Source: WTJY01 sp045105475 (lineage in GTDB: Bacteria; Chloroflexota; Anaerolineae; Promineifilales; Promineifilaceae). Taken from it: a stretch of DNA of 64,000 bases. This document shows, one piece after another, positions 16,922 through 26,200 of the stretch. The position numbers were made by a program, and so were the translations under genes. A model generated the notes under the pieces. The model was not told where the DNA came from. It ran no database searches and saw only the letters and a program-made list of their open reading frames with translations. Location: the NCBI GenBank assembly GCA_045105475.1, contig JBGCDP010000125.1:1-64000 (forward strand), read 5' to 3'. Position 1 is the stretch's first letter. Each line of letters starts with the position of its first letter.

Positions 16922-18457
16922 ATGTTTTCTCTTAAGCAGCAGATCTCTAATTATTCACAGCCACTTGGTTTAGCAATTGCGATCCTTTTCGCTTTTGCGA
17001 TTGTTGCTGCACCTGTGAATCTGCTGCTGTTCGTTTTGATTTTAGCTGGGGGCGTTGCTGGTGGATTGGGGTTGGTCCGTTATCCTTTTCTGGTGATTCC
17101 GGCCGTTATGTTGATTGCCCCTTTGGCTGCATACGAAGCCCGGGCCGGTTTGCCAATCATCGGCCGGCTGCCCATCGCCTCTGGACAGATTGTATTTGGC
17201 GGGGCGGTTATTCTATGGCTCTTTTCTTGGTTGTTGCGAAAAGATAGACGTTTACCACAAGCTCAAAGCTTTACGTGGTTGCTTTTATTTGCTGGCGTTA
17301 TGCTGATCACCGTGCTTTCGGCCGAATCAACGGCCGACGGCGGGAAAGAAGTCATCAAGTGGATTCAGATGGGTGTGATGATGCTCATCTGTCTTGATTG
17401 GGTCAACTTTGGGACACGTGACTGGGTAAAGCCTGAAAATAGAGTATGGCTACTGGTTGGCTTCGTCGCCTTAAGCGGTTCTGTACAGGCCATTATCGGG
17501 CTGGCACAGTTTTTGTCGGCCGACGGCCCTGAATCCTTTCAAATTTTAGGCCGCTTTTATCGAGCTTTTGGCACATTTGAGCAACCCAATCCCTATGGTG
17601 GATTTATCGCTTGGCATTTTGTTTTGCTGGCGGGTATTTGTCTGTCAGAGCTTTGGCAAAAGGCGCTGGCATTTGGTGGCTACCAAGATGATGTGCAGAA
17701 AGAACATATTTCTTGGTTTGGGTTAGTACCTCTGCTGGCATGCACGGCTCTGATTGGTGGGGCGTTGGTCGCATCGTGGAGTCGGGGTGGATGGATGGCG
17801 GCCGTTTGCGGTTTGGGTGGTATCGCTTTTTTTCTGCCTCAAAAACGTAAATATGGGTTCTTGCTTATTCTGAGTGTGGTTTTAGGCTTGGTCTTTATCT
17901 GGCAATCTGGATTGCTCCCTGCCTCGATTGAAAACCGTCTGGCGAGTTCGGCCGAATTTCAGTTTGCGTCTGCACGAGATCTAGAAGTTAACCCCAACAA
18001 TTATGCTGTTCTTGAGCGCCAGGCTTTTTGGCAGGCAGCGTTTAACATGTTTGAGAGTGATATTTGGACCGGCGTTGGCTTTGGCAATTATGATGCTGCT
18101 TATCCTGATAATTTTGTAAGCTCATGGGAGCAATCTTTAGGCCACGCTCATAACTATTATATTAATTTGTTGGCTGAAACTGGGATCATGGGATTGCTGG
18201 CCTACCTTGTTTTCTGGGGAGCCATTTTGTGGCAAATAATTCGAACATTATCTTATTTGCCACTATCCCAGCGGGGAGTTGCTTTGGGGATAATCGGCGT
18301 TTGGGTCGCTTTATCAATGCATCATCTCGTTGATAAACTTTACGTCAATAACAACTGGCTTGCGTTGGGTACATTTTTAGCGTTGCAAGAGATCTTGATT
18401 GTCGAAGGGCAAAATCGCTTGAAAACCGTTAATAAGTTAAGATCGAAAGAATTATAA
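16922..18457 (+). CDS. O-antigen ligase/polymerase-like membrane protein (Wzy_C)
   Basis: A 511-residue protein with about 11-12 transmembrane helices. The large extracytoplasmic loop and the region around SWSRGGWMAA (about 280) and TGVGFGNYDAAYPDNF followed later by HAHNYYINLLAETG (about 385-420) are typical of the Wzy_C/WaaL superfamily, which transfers or polymerises lipid-linked glycans. It lies between UDP-xylose synthase and GtrA/GT4 genes. Ligase and polymerase cannot be separated by sequence. The gene holds seven CGGCCG sites. Confidence 0.88.
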   Translation: MFSLKQQISNYSQPLGLAIAILFAFAIVAAPVNLLLFVLILAGGVAGGLGLVRYPFLVIPAVMLIAPLAAYEARAGLPIIGRLPIASGQIVFGGAVILWLFSWLLRKDRRLPQAQSFTWLLLFAGVMLITVLSAESTADGGKEVIKWIQMGVMMLICLDWVNFGTRDWVKPENRVWLLVGFVALSGSVQAIIGLAQFLSADGPESFQILGRFYRAFGTFEQPNPYGGFIAWHFVLLAGICLSELWQKALAFGGYQDDVQKEHISWFGLVPLLACTALIGGALVASWSRGGWMAAVCGLGGIAFFLPQKRKYGFLLILSVVLGLVFIWQSGLLPASIENRLASSAEFQFASARDLEVNPNNYAVLERQAFWQAAFNMFESDIWTGVGFGNYDAAYPDNFVSSWEQSLGHAHNYYINLLAETGIMGLLAYLVFWGAILWQIIRTLSYLPLSQRGVALGIIGVWVALSMHHLVDKLYVNNNWLALGTFLALQEILIVEGQNRLKTVNKLRSKEL

Positions 18458-18467
18458 TTATCCTTAA

Positions 18468-18563
18468 ATGAATCTGCTAAAATTTACCATTCGTCAATTA
18501 TCGAAACGTATTGGAACTTTCTCTCTTTTCGCCGAAGCAAAGAAGAAATCAAAAAAGAAATGA
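18468..18563 (+). CDS. 31-residue basic small ORF coupled to GtrA
   Basis: The frame starts with ATG 11 bases after the upstream stop and encodes MNLLKFTIRQLSKRIGTF and so on, ending in a Lys-rich tail (KKKSKKK). Its TGA overlaps the GtrA ATG as ATGA at 18560-18563, a standard coupling arrangement. There is no clear Shine-Dalgarno. It fills a spacer that would otherwise be non-coding. It might be a real micro-protein or simply a coupling leader, and it matches no family known to me. Confidence 0.35.
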   Translation: MNLLKFTIRQLSKRIGTFSLFAEAKKKSKKK

Positions 18564-19147
18564 TCAAAACTGTAGCAAATATTGTTAGTCGAATTACCGG
18601 CTTGAATCAAAAAGAACTTGAACGATTTTTAAAATTCGCCTTTGTCGGTGTTATTGGCGCAATCATTGATTTCGGATCATTTAACCTTTTTAGACGTCCA
18701 TTTTTAGCTTTAGCTGAACGTGGGATATTTGATAGCTTAAGTTCGGTTTTTGGGGGCATTGAGTCTGTTAGTATCGCTTTAGGGATTGTGACAGGGATTT
18801 CATTTGTTCTTGCATTAATCAGTAACTTTATGTGGAATCGTTATTGGACCTACCCAGAGTCGCGATCAAAGTCAAAGCGTTTGCAGATGTCACAATTTGC
18901 GGCCGTCAATGCCGTTGGGTTCCTTGTTCGGCCGCCAGTTTTTGCAGCAACTCACCAGTGGTTTGGGGATATTGCTCACTCGATGATTCCAAGTTTAGGG
19001 GTAGAGAATGCAAACTGGTTGGGGGATAACGTTTGCCTTGTCTTGATTGTTGGGACTGTTATGGTTTGGAACTTTTTTGTTAATCGCTACTGGACCTACT
19101 CAGACGTTGATATTCATGCGGAGCCTGCTTCTGCTGAGCAAAGCTAG
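18560..19147 (+). CDS. GtrA family membrane protein
   Basis: A 195-residue protein with four hydrophobic segments. The start of the GtrA domain is LERFLKFAFVGVIGAIIDFG (about 20-39), and both halves end in the conserved NRYWTYPES/NRYWTYSDV motif (about 94 and 178). GtrA proteins are thought to move lipid-linked sugars such as undecaprenyl-phosphate-glucose across the membrane. Sandwiched between O-antigen-ligase-like and GT4 genes, it fits a surface glycan pathway. Confidence 0.88.
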   Translation: MIKTVANIVSRITGLNQKELERFLKFAFVGVIGAIIDFGSFNLFRRPFLALAERGIFDSLSSVFGGIESVSIALGIVTGISFVLALISNFMWNRYWTYPESRSKSKRLQMSQFAAVNAVGFLVRPPVFAATHQWFGDIAHSMIPSLGVENANWLGDNVCLVLIVGTVMVWNFFVNRYWTYSDVDIHAEPASAEQS

Positions 19148-19178
19148 TAAGAAACCCAGCTAGAAGGAAATTGATCCA

Positions 19179-20345
19179 TTGAGTAGAAGAAGGGTAAAGG
19201 TTGGCATAGATGTTACTTCTGCCTTAACTCAAGGGGCTGGAATCGGCCGTTATACACGTGAACTGATCCACTCTTTGGCTCATGAAACTGATTTTGCTGA
19301 CCAATTCGACCTTACTCTTTTTTCTGCTCGGCCGCCTGTAGAACCCCCAGTTGCAAACCCGCTGCCTACCCACCCTGCTATCAAACATGCGCCAGCCTTT
19401 TTAGATGAAAAATGGCTATACCGCATATGGTATCGTTTACGTATTCCGTTTCCGGTCCAGACATTTACCGGCCGCTTGAATCTCTTTCATTCTCCAGACT
19501 TTGTGTTGCCACCATTGGCAGGAAGCATTCCCTCGCTGCTTACTGTTCACGATCTTTCTTTCCTGCATTACCCTAAAACATTTACCCCTGCTTTGGTCAG
19601 CTATCTGAATAGCGTTGTGCCTTGGTCAGTCGGCCGGGCGACTCATATTTTGGCAGATTCGGTTGCGACAAAAAATGACCTTGTTGAGCTGTGGCAAACT
19701 CCGGCCGAAAAAATCACTGTGCTTTACAGTGGCGTTAATCCTCGCTTTGCACCGGTAGAAGATCCGGCCGAAATCAACAAAATCCGGCAAAAATACAAGT
19801 TGGGGGATGCGCCTTGGATTTTATCTGTTGGCACAGTCCAACCGCGCAAAAACTACAAGCTACTCATTCAAGCCTTCGGCAAAATTGCTCACCTATTTCC
19901 CCATAACTTAGTGATTACGGGGGGCAAAGGATGGCTGTTTGAAGATATTTTGGCAGAGGTTCAGAATCAAGGGCTCGACGGCCGGGTTATTTTTACAGGC
20001 TTTGTCGATGATGAAGATTTGCCTGCCATTTATTCAGGAGCAACTTTGCTGGCTTTTCCTAGCTTATATGAAGGATTTGGTTTGCCGATTCTTGAAGCAA
20101 TGGGATGCGGAACACCTGTAATCAATTCAGACGCATCTTGCTTACCAGAGGTCGCTGGCAACTGCACGATTCAGCTTGCACCAGAGGGAGTTGATGCTTG
20201 GGCGAATGGTTTAGCTGATCTATTGAAGGATGAAGAACTTCGCAGCAAACTGGTGGCGGCCGGATACGAGCAGACAAAGCAATTCACTTGGAAGCGTTCG
20301 GCCGAACAGCTTCTCTCAATTTATACACGCTTACTATTGGTCTAG
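19179..20345 (+). CDS. Glycosyltransferase family 4
   Basis: A GT-B fold enzyme of 388 residues. N-terminal donor/acceptor domain: GIDVTSALTQGAGIGRYTRE. C-terminal GT4 domain: ILSVGTVQPRKNYKLLIQAF (about 207-226), VIFTGFVDDEDLPAIYSGA, then the EX7E-type motif FPSLYEGFGLPILEAMGCGT near 300. It starts with TTG at 19179 behind AAGGAAATTGATCCA; no ATG fits. It probably adds a hexose or mannose to the glycan made by the neighbouring genes. Nine CGGCCG sites occur in this 1.17-kb gene. Confidence 0.9.
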   Translation: MSRRRVKVGIDVTSALTQGAGIGRYTRELIHSLAHETDFADQFDLTLFSARPPVEPPVANPLPTHPAIKHAPAFLDEKWLYRIWYRLRIPFPVQTFTGRLNLFHSPDFVLPPLAGSIPSLLTVHDLSFLHYPKTFTPALVSYLNSVVPWSVGRATHILADSVATKNDLVELWQTPAEKITVLYSGVNPRFAPVEDPAEINKIRQKYKLGDAPWILSVGTVQPRKNYKLLIQAFGKIAHLFPHNLVITGGKGWLFEDILAEVQNQGLDGRVIFTGFVDDEDLPAIYSGATLLAFPSLYEGFGLPILEAMGCGTPVINSDASCLPEVAGNCTIQLAPEGVDAWANGLADLLKDEELRSKLVAAGYEQTKQFTWKRSAEQLLSIYTRLLLV

Positions 20346-20366
20346 GCTGGACGACGCTGATAAGCT
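20337..20366 (+). promoter_or_regulatory. Candidate leaderless promoter of the thioesterase gene
   Basis: TTGGTC, an 18-nt spacer, TAAGCT, then exactly six bases to the ATG at 20373. This would place the transcription start at or next to the start codon. Confidence 0.4.
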
Positions 20367-20372
20367 TAAAGC

Positions 20373-20843
20373 ATGAAAAGTAAAACTGTTGCACAATCAA
20401 GAATTACACTTGCCCAGGTAATGGGGCCAACTGACGCCAATACATTAGGCAATGTACATGGTGGCATCATCATGAAAATTTGTGATGAGGCAGGCGCGAT
20501 GGCGGCCGTACGCCACGCAGGTGGCACGGTTGTGACTGTAACTGTGGACAGCATGCGTTTTCATTCACCCGTCCATGTGGGAAACCTGATGATTGTCGAT
20601 GCTTGTGTCACTTGGGTCGGCCGGACATCGATTGAAACGCGAGTCACCGTCCGAGCGGAAAAAGTGGCAACCGGAAAAGTAACACATACCAATACCGCTT
20701 ATTTTGTTTATGTCGCTTTGGGCAAAGACGGCAAACCGACTGAAGTGCCCAAAGTTGTGCCTGAAACTGAAGATGAAATTGCCGCCTTTAAGAATGGCGA
20801 ATTGCGGCGCAAGCTTCGTTTACAATTAGATGAAGCGAACTAG
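20373..20843 (+). CDS. Acyl-CoA thioesterase, hotdog fold (YciA/BFIT type)
   Basis: A 156-residue single hotdog domain. VMGPTDANTLGNVHGGIIMK contains the family helix start (N-x-GxVHGG), with DEAGAMAAVRHAG next, then TVDSMRFHSPVHVGNLM and VAFVYVALG-like strands. It hydrolyses acyl-CoA to free acid and CoA. It stands alone between glycan genes and the chelatase-like gene. No Shine-Dalgarno, fitting a leaderless mRNA. Confidence 0.92.
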   Translation: MKSKTVAQSRITLAQVMGPTDANTLGNVHGGIIMKICDEAGAMAAVRHAGGTVVTVTVDSMRFHSPVHVGNLMIVDACVTWVGRTSIETRVTVRAEKVATGKVTHTNTAYFVYVALGKDGKPTEVPKVVPETEDEIAAFKNGELRRKLRLQLDEAN

Positions 20844-20854
20844 CCCAACGACTG

Positions 20855-20860
20855 TAATCT
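20855..20860 (+). promoter_or_regulatory. Candidate -10 box for a leaderless chelatase-like gene
   Basis: TAATCT followed by six bases and the ATG at 20867. No clear -35. Confidence 0.35.
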
Positions 20861-20866
20861 TGAAAA

Positions 20867-22009
20867 ATGGCTGAATCCACCCTTTTAAAAATACTGCGAA
20901 ATGCTTCGCCCGCTCATAAAGTCATCAAACAGTCAGGTCGGGATATGGGCTTGGCTGATGGCGAGCCGTTCCCGTTTTTGGCCTTGATTGGTCAACGGGA
21001 GATGAAGCTAGCTCTACTCCTGTCTATTATCAATCCGGCAATTGGTGGCGTTTTGTTGATTGGATCACGTGGAACGGCCAAAACGACGGCCGTGCGTTCT
21101 CTAATCGACCTGTTGCCCGATGTGACCCGCAGCTTGTGTACTGATGGGTTAAACTGTACCGAAGCTGCGATTGAGAAAGATGGGTTGAGTGCGGTATGTA
21201 AAAGCTGTGCGACCAAATTTGGGTATGATGAGCCTTTATCCAAAAAAGAAAAAATGCGCCTCATCGAGTTGCCGTTGAATGCGCAGCTAGCAGACGTGGT
21301 GGGTGGTATCAATGAGCGTGCCTTAACTGAAAAAGGGAAAATTCGACTCGAAAAGGGAATTCTGGCTCAGGCTGATAATCATCTGCTGTATATTGATGAA
21401 GTTAATCTTCTTGAAGATGGGGTGCTTGATGCGATTCTTGATGCTTCGGCGCAGGGATATTACATGGTGCGGCGTGGTGCGAATAATCTGACCTATCGTT
21501 CTCGTTTTGTGTTAGCGGGTTCAATGAACCCTGAAGAGGGGACGCTCCGGCCGCAGATTATGGATCGTTTTGGGTTACGGGTGATTGTGCGCGGCCTTGA
21601 AGACCCTGAAGATCGGTACCATGCTTACGAACAATCTCTGCGCCATCGTCAGAATGCGGAGGAGTTGTCGGCCGAATATGCAAAAGCGACGTTGGATGTA
21701 GCGGCTGAGGTTCAAAAAGCGGCCGACCTGTTGCCCAAGGTCAAGATCTCTCCGGATGCCAAAGAATTAGGCCTTAACATCGTAGCGGCTGCTAAAATCG
21801 AATCGGGTCGAGCTGAAATCTCAATGTTTGAAGCGGCCCGGGCACATGCTGCTTCAGACGGACGTTTAATTGTTGAGCCTGCCGATATCCAAGCTGTGGC
21901 TTTACTAGCCCTACGCCAACGCCAAAGCCCTAAACTAGCCGCATTTTTCGCTTCACAAGAGCAAGAAGATCAAAACTTGCAGGGCTTAATTGACCCCCCA
22001 AATGCATAG
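20867..22009 (+). CDS. Magnesium chelatase ATPase subunit I-like protein (BchI/ChlI)
   Basis: A 380-residue AAA+ ATPase. Walker A is GSRGTAKTT (about 66-74), Walker B LLYIDEVNLL (about 173), and sensor-1 region VLAGSMNPEEGTLRPQIMDRFGL is close to BchI. Between them is a Cys-bearing insert with Cys at about 93, 98, 112 and 115 (LCTDGLNC, AVCKSC), also seen in BchI-type proteins. Partners BchD/BchH are absent here, so chlorophyll or cobalamin synthesis cannot be concluded; it might serve another metal insertion or a MoxR-like role. Start codon is six bases after a -10-like hexamer. Confidence 0.85.
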   Translation: MAESTLLKILRNASPAHKVIKQSGRDMGLADGEPFPFLALIGQREMKLALLLSIINPAIGGVLLIGSRGTAKTTAVRSLIDLLPDVTRSLCTDGLNCTEAAIEKDGLSAVCKSCATKFGYDEPLSKKEKMRLIELPLNAQLADVVGGINERALTEKGKIRLEKGILAQADNHLLYIDEVNLLEDGVLDAILDASAQGYYMVRRGANNLTYRSRFVLAGSMNPEEGTLRPQIMDRFGLRVIVRGLEDPEDRYHAYEQSLRHRQNAEELSAEYAKATLDVAAEVQKAADLLPKVKISPDAKELGLNIVAAAKIESGRAEISMFEAARAHAASDGRLIVEPADIQAVALLALRQRQSPKLAAFFASQEQEDQNLQGLIDPPNA

Positions 22010-22057
22010 TTGGGTAATCGATGGGTCAGGGTTTAGTTTTTCATTTGCTTAACGACT

Positions 22058-22063
22058 TATAAT
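22058..22063 (+). promoter_or_regulatory. Consensus -10 box for a leaderless gene
   Basis: A perfect TATAAT ends six bases before the ATG at 22070, so the transcript would begin at or next to the start codon. The -35 region is weak. Confidence 0.5.
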
Positions 22064-22069
22064 TCGCCT

Positions 22070-22735
22070 ATGACAGTTTTAAACGAAAAAGCTATTTTGC
22101 TTCGAAAACTTAGTTGGTCTGATTGGCTTTTGGCTGGATTTACGCTGATTTTAGTAGGCTATTTTTTGCCTTGGTTTAAGCACCAGGCTGTTGGGCTAAC
22201 ACTGATCGGGCTTGATATTAGTGAGTGGCTTAAATTTATGCCGCAGTTTGCCAGTGGGGAATTGCCGAATCGAAACATCTTTTATCTGCCTCCGCTGACA
22301 CTCGGCGCGATGGTTGTGCTTTGGTCTGTTTTGGCTCAAATAGACGGCCGACGTGGCTGGATTATGTCTTTGACTGGCTGTGCCGTAGCTCTTATCGCCT
22401 TCCCAGCTTTAGAGACCTTACCTTTAAATATAGACAAGTACAATAATTTTTCAGAATGGCGTTTTCGACTTGTTTTGATCGGTTTAGTCTTTGTAATGGC
22501 TATTTTACGGCCGTGGCTCTCTCGGCTTCCTGGCTCTGTTTTAATGGGTGTAATTGCTCTATTGGCTTTAATTGGCTTGATACTGCCAACTCGCCTTTTG
22601 TACCTTTCCCGGTCTGCTTACATATTTTGGCTTCGCTTGACGCCTAATCCAGGCCTTGGTTTTGGCTTACATTTGCTGGGGACTCTGTTGATTTTTTATT
22701 CAGTTTGGGTCTATTTTCAAAATAAAAACAGATAA
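22070..22735 (+). CDS. Polytopic membrane protein of unknown function
   Basis: 221 residues with about six hydrophobic segments (near 15-35, 75-90, 98-112, 133-148, 155-170, 195-215). No conserved family motif recognised. It has no Shine-Dalgarno and sits behind a perfect TATAAT. Convergent with acpP across a shared terminator. Confidence 0.7.
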   Translation: MTVLNEKAILLRKLSWSDWLLAGFTLILVGYFLPWFKHQAVGLTLIGLDISEWLKFMPQFASGELPNRNIFYLPPLTLGAMVVLWSVLAQIDGRRGWIMSLTGCAVALIAFPALETLPLNIDKYNNFSEWRFRLVLIGLVFVMAILRPWLSRLPGSVLMGVIALLALIGLILPTRLLYLSRSAYIFWLRLTPNPGLGFGLHLLGTLLIFYSVWVYFQNKNR

Positions 22736-22767
22736 CAAAAAAGCGACGTTAAACGCCGCTTTTGTTG
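22734..22767. terminator. Bidirectional terminator between the membrane protein and acpP
   Basis: A hairpin AAAAGCGACG-TTAAA-CGCCGCTTTT with one mismatch, with A-run before and T-rich sequence after, between convergent genes. Confidence 0.8.
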
Positions 22768-22793
22768 TTTTTGAGTTTAAGCTTTAAATCGAG

Positions 22794-23033
22794 TTAGGCT
22801 GCAGCTTTCGCGTCTAAATAAGCAACAGCTTCACCAACTGTTGTGATTTTTTGCGCTTCTTCATCAGAAATCTCGCCACCAAACTCTTCTTCAAATCCCA
22901 TGATTAGTTCAACTAGGTCAAGAGAGTCTGCTTCTAGGTCATTCCGGAAGTGAGCCCCTGGGACTACTTGGTCTTCTTCTACGCCTAAAAGATCGACGAT
23001 GATTGCTGTTACACGTTTTGTTGTATCACTCAT
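22794..23033 (-). CDS. acpP: Acyl carrier protein
   Basis: 79 residues, acidic, with the phosphopantetheine site ADSLDLVELIMGFEEEFG (Ser37). It carries growing acyl chains in fatty acid synthesis. GGAGG lies seven bases before the ATG. It is a single-gene unit here without fab genes. The spacer 23034-23231 upstream holds its probable promoter, though no clear hexamers stand out. Confidence 0.95.
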   Translation of the reverse strand: MSDTTKRVTAIIVDLLGVEEDQVVPGAHFRNDLEADSLDLVELIMGFEEEFGGEISDEEAQKITTVGEAVAYLDAKAAA

Positions 23034-23231
23034 TGATATCCTCCACTAATGGTTCTGTACTTACTGTTTTGTGTTGTTTGCTAAATTATAAACCTGTACT
23101 AGGAATGAATTCTAGATTCAGGTGGTCTTTTGTCAAATTTTAATATTTTTATCAAACTGACTGGACCTCGCATATGAAAACCCATACTGGTGAGGATAGT
23201 TTCGCACAATATCAAAAAACCAGCTTTTTAT

Positions 23232-26200
23232 TTAATCGCTTGCTGAGGATAGATCGGTTTTTATCAAGGGGAGACCGCTAATTGCTACGATAAAATAGGT
23301 TGAGTAAGCTAAATCCACTAAAAAGAATGAATGGTCAACCAGTCCGTGCGCCAAGATATAAGCGATTGAGCCAGCTAGCCCGGCCCACATTGCCCAATCT
23401 GATAGAGTCAATTGTTGACGCAAATTTGAAAAGATGTTTTTGAGTGTGCCCCAAAAGATTAAGACGGCTGCTAGCAGCCCAAATACTCCTAAGCGGGTGA
23501 TGAAGTCTAAAATAAGGTTGTGTGGATGGTTCAGATTTGGCTCTTGCCATGCACGGGCCAAAATGTACCGATTGCGATAAGCGTACAGAAAGTTGTCTAG
23601 TCCCACACCAGTTAGCGGCTGTTCCTGAATGATTTGCCAGCTCGATAGCCACAAATTGAGCCTGAATCCGGCTGTTTGGCCGCTGAGGGTCAGGCGTCCA
23701 GCTAGTGCAGGGACCTGTAATGCCGCAAAAAAGACGATGGTGATGGCAACTGCCCCAGTGATGATCCACGGCCATACCGGCCGCTTACGTTTCTTTTGGA
23801 ACAAAATTAGCACGGTTGCGGCCGAAATTGGTAGTCCTAGAAGGATGCCACCACGGCTAAACGAGAGTAAAACCGCTGCCAAAATAATAAGTATTGCCAA
23901 TATGATGTGCCAAGCCGACTTAATCGCTTTGAGGCTAAATTTATTTTGTAAAGCAATCGAGAGTAAAAAGGCTAGAAGTAGCGGAAATATCCGGCCGAGG
24001 TATAGAGCTACATTGTTGGGCGAGCCATAAATCGAACGTAACCGTTGTAAGCCACCTTCGGCCGTAATCAAGTTGCTGCCCGAAAAATATTGGACTAGGC
24101 CGATGAGCGCCACCAGTAACCCACTACTGATAAAAGCCACAAGCAACCAATTTAACTCTGTTTTGGTGAGTTCGATTTTTCGTAATAGCCAATAAAAAAG
24201 TGTAGGACCGATGATAACTGTGCGTAATTCGTTGGTTGCAACCCCCACGCGTTCCGTAAAAATGAGCGAGATACAGGCGACGATAAAGAGAAGCAAAACT
24301 CCTGCATCTACAGCTGAGAGTTGGAAACGGTCGGCTACGTTTTCTCTGCTAGCTTCTATTTGGCTTTGAGTTGGCGAGTCATTGGCCAACCCCTTTATCC
24401 ATAGCCAACTAAAACATAATAGAACCGCGCCGAATGTTACTAGCGTGAAAATTTCGACAGGGGAAAAGCGGTATTGGTAGATCGGTTTTTGCAGTTGTGG
24501 TACGTAAAACGGAATTGAAAATGTAATGAGGACCATCCCCAAAACTGGCCGTTGGTAAATCAATAAAAACAAAAAGCAGAGAGCCACCAAATAAACAGGC
24601 AGCCATGGGGTGATATAAAAAATAAAAGCTGTGCCAAAAAGCATTGCTATTTGTGAGCCGTCACCCAAACGCCTGAAGATCCCCTCGGCGGTTGCCCCCC
24701 ATGTGAGCCAACCGCTGATTGAGACGATCCCGGCCGCCAAAGAGGTTAGCCACAGGTAGCCTTGTGTACTCAAGGATGACGGTATGAGCTGAGTTAGGAA
24801 TTGCCCTAGCATAGCTGATGGGGCGATCAATAACGCGGCGGCTCCAAAGGTAATAGCCAAAGCCAGTAGAATTGAACGCGCACTTTCTAAACCGCTTGTT
24901 TCTGGTTGATTGGCAACCACAAATCCTTTGAGCGCCCACTGATCCCACCCCCTGAAACCTGTGACGACCATCGTATGACGGCCGGGAGCTAGCCCTGTTG
25001 CAACCGTTATCGTCTCAACTTGATCTTCATCTGGGCTATTGGTGTTGAGCACCAAAGCTGACCCAAATTCGGCCGTACGATCATCCTGTGGCAGTGCGTT
25101 GGCTGGTTCCCCATCGATTAAAATGTTAAAGCGTGCTCGATAATTTGCCCGACGGACTCGCAGACCAATATCGGTCCCTTCGAAATTAAGGATAACTTGA
25201 TCAGGTTGTTCATCATCACCCTTTTCGCTCATATCTGCGCCAAACTCAGGTGAGAATCGCCAATCGCCGAGCCATTCGGCCGCATGTAAATCTGGGCTTG
25301 CCGGATGATATCCGGGTTGAGCGAATTCTGAATCTTGGCTGCCCACTATATTCTGGAGCCAGTTTAAGTCAGGCTGATTTGAGACTGAAAAACCGATTGC
25401 AGGATCAGATGTTTTTTCTATATCTGTCATCGGTGGGTCCCAATGACGCAAGAACATGGTTCCCATCCATGGCCATTCCATTTGAACACGGCCAAATGCA
25501 TTCTGCGTGTAGTCAGTCTGCTCTGTGGGCAAAACACTTTTCCAGGGGGAAATTTCTCCTCTCCAATTCTGCTCTAAACCGTTCCAGCCCCAGTTGCCCG
25601 CCCACACCGGTTTGTGCCCATCACCATTCTTGACCATAACTTCGCGAACTAGAATCGGCCGATTAAAATTGAGGAGATCCTGCTTTACAGTTCGATCTAA
25701 AGGTGAATGCTCAAAGCCATATGGTTTAACGGCCACAGCATCAAATGAGTCGGCTGCACCGGCCGCGTAGAGCTCTTGTAGATAGGCATCTTCCGCCATA
25801 TTGAATAAGTTGTTTTCTGTGGTTGGGGCAAGAGGAGCCAAGATAATTTCGGCTGTTGGGTCTATTGATCGTATTGAAACTGATGTAGCTGATAGTAGGG
25901 CGGCATAACTCTGTGGATTGATCTCTCCATTTCCCCAATGGGTGGTGATATTTGGCTCATCCCAAATAATATAAGCTTCGATACGCTCACCATAACGATT
26001 TGCAAATTCAGCTGCCCAAGCCGCGAATTCATTTGGTGAGATGGGGTTAAAATTATCGGCCGGATTGCCATCTAGTAATGGCACAATCTCAAGTTCTGGG
26101 AATGCTTGAACAATCTCAAAATGTTGATCGGCTACCGACCAATCAAAAGCAGAATCATAATAGTATGTTTGGCGCATTTTCTTAACGCCCAACTCGTCAA

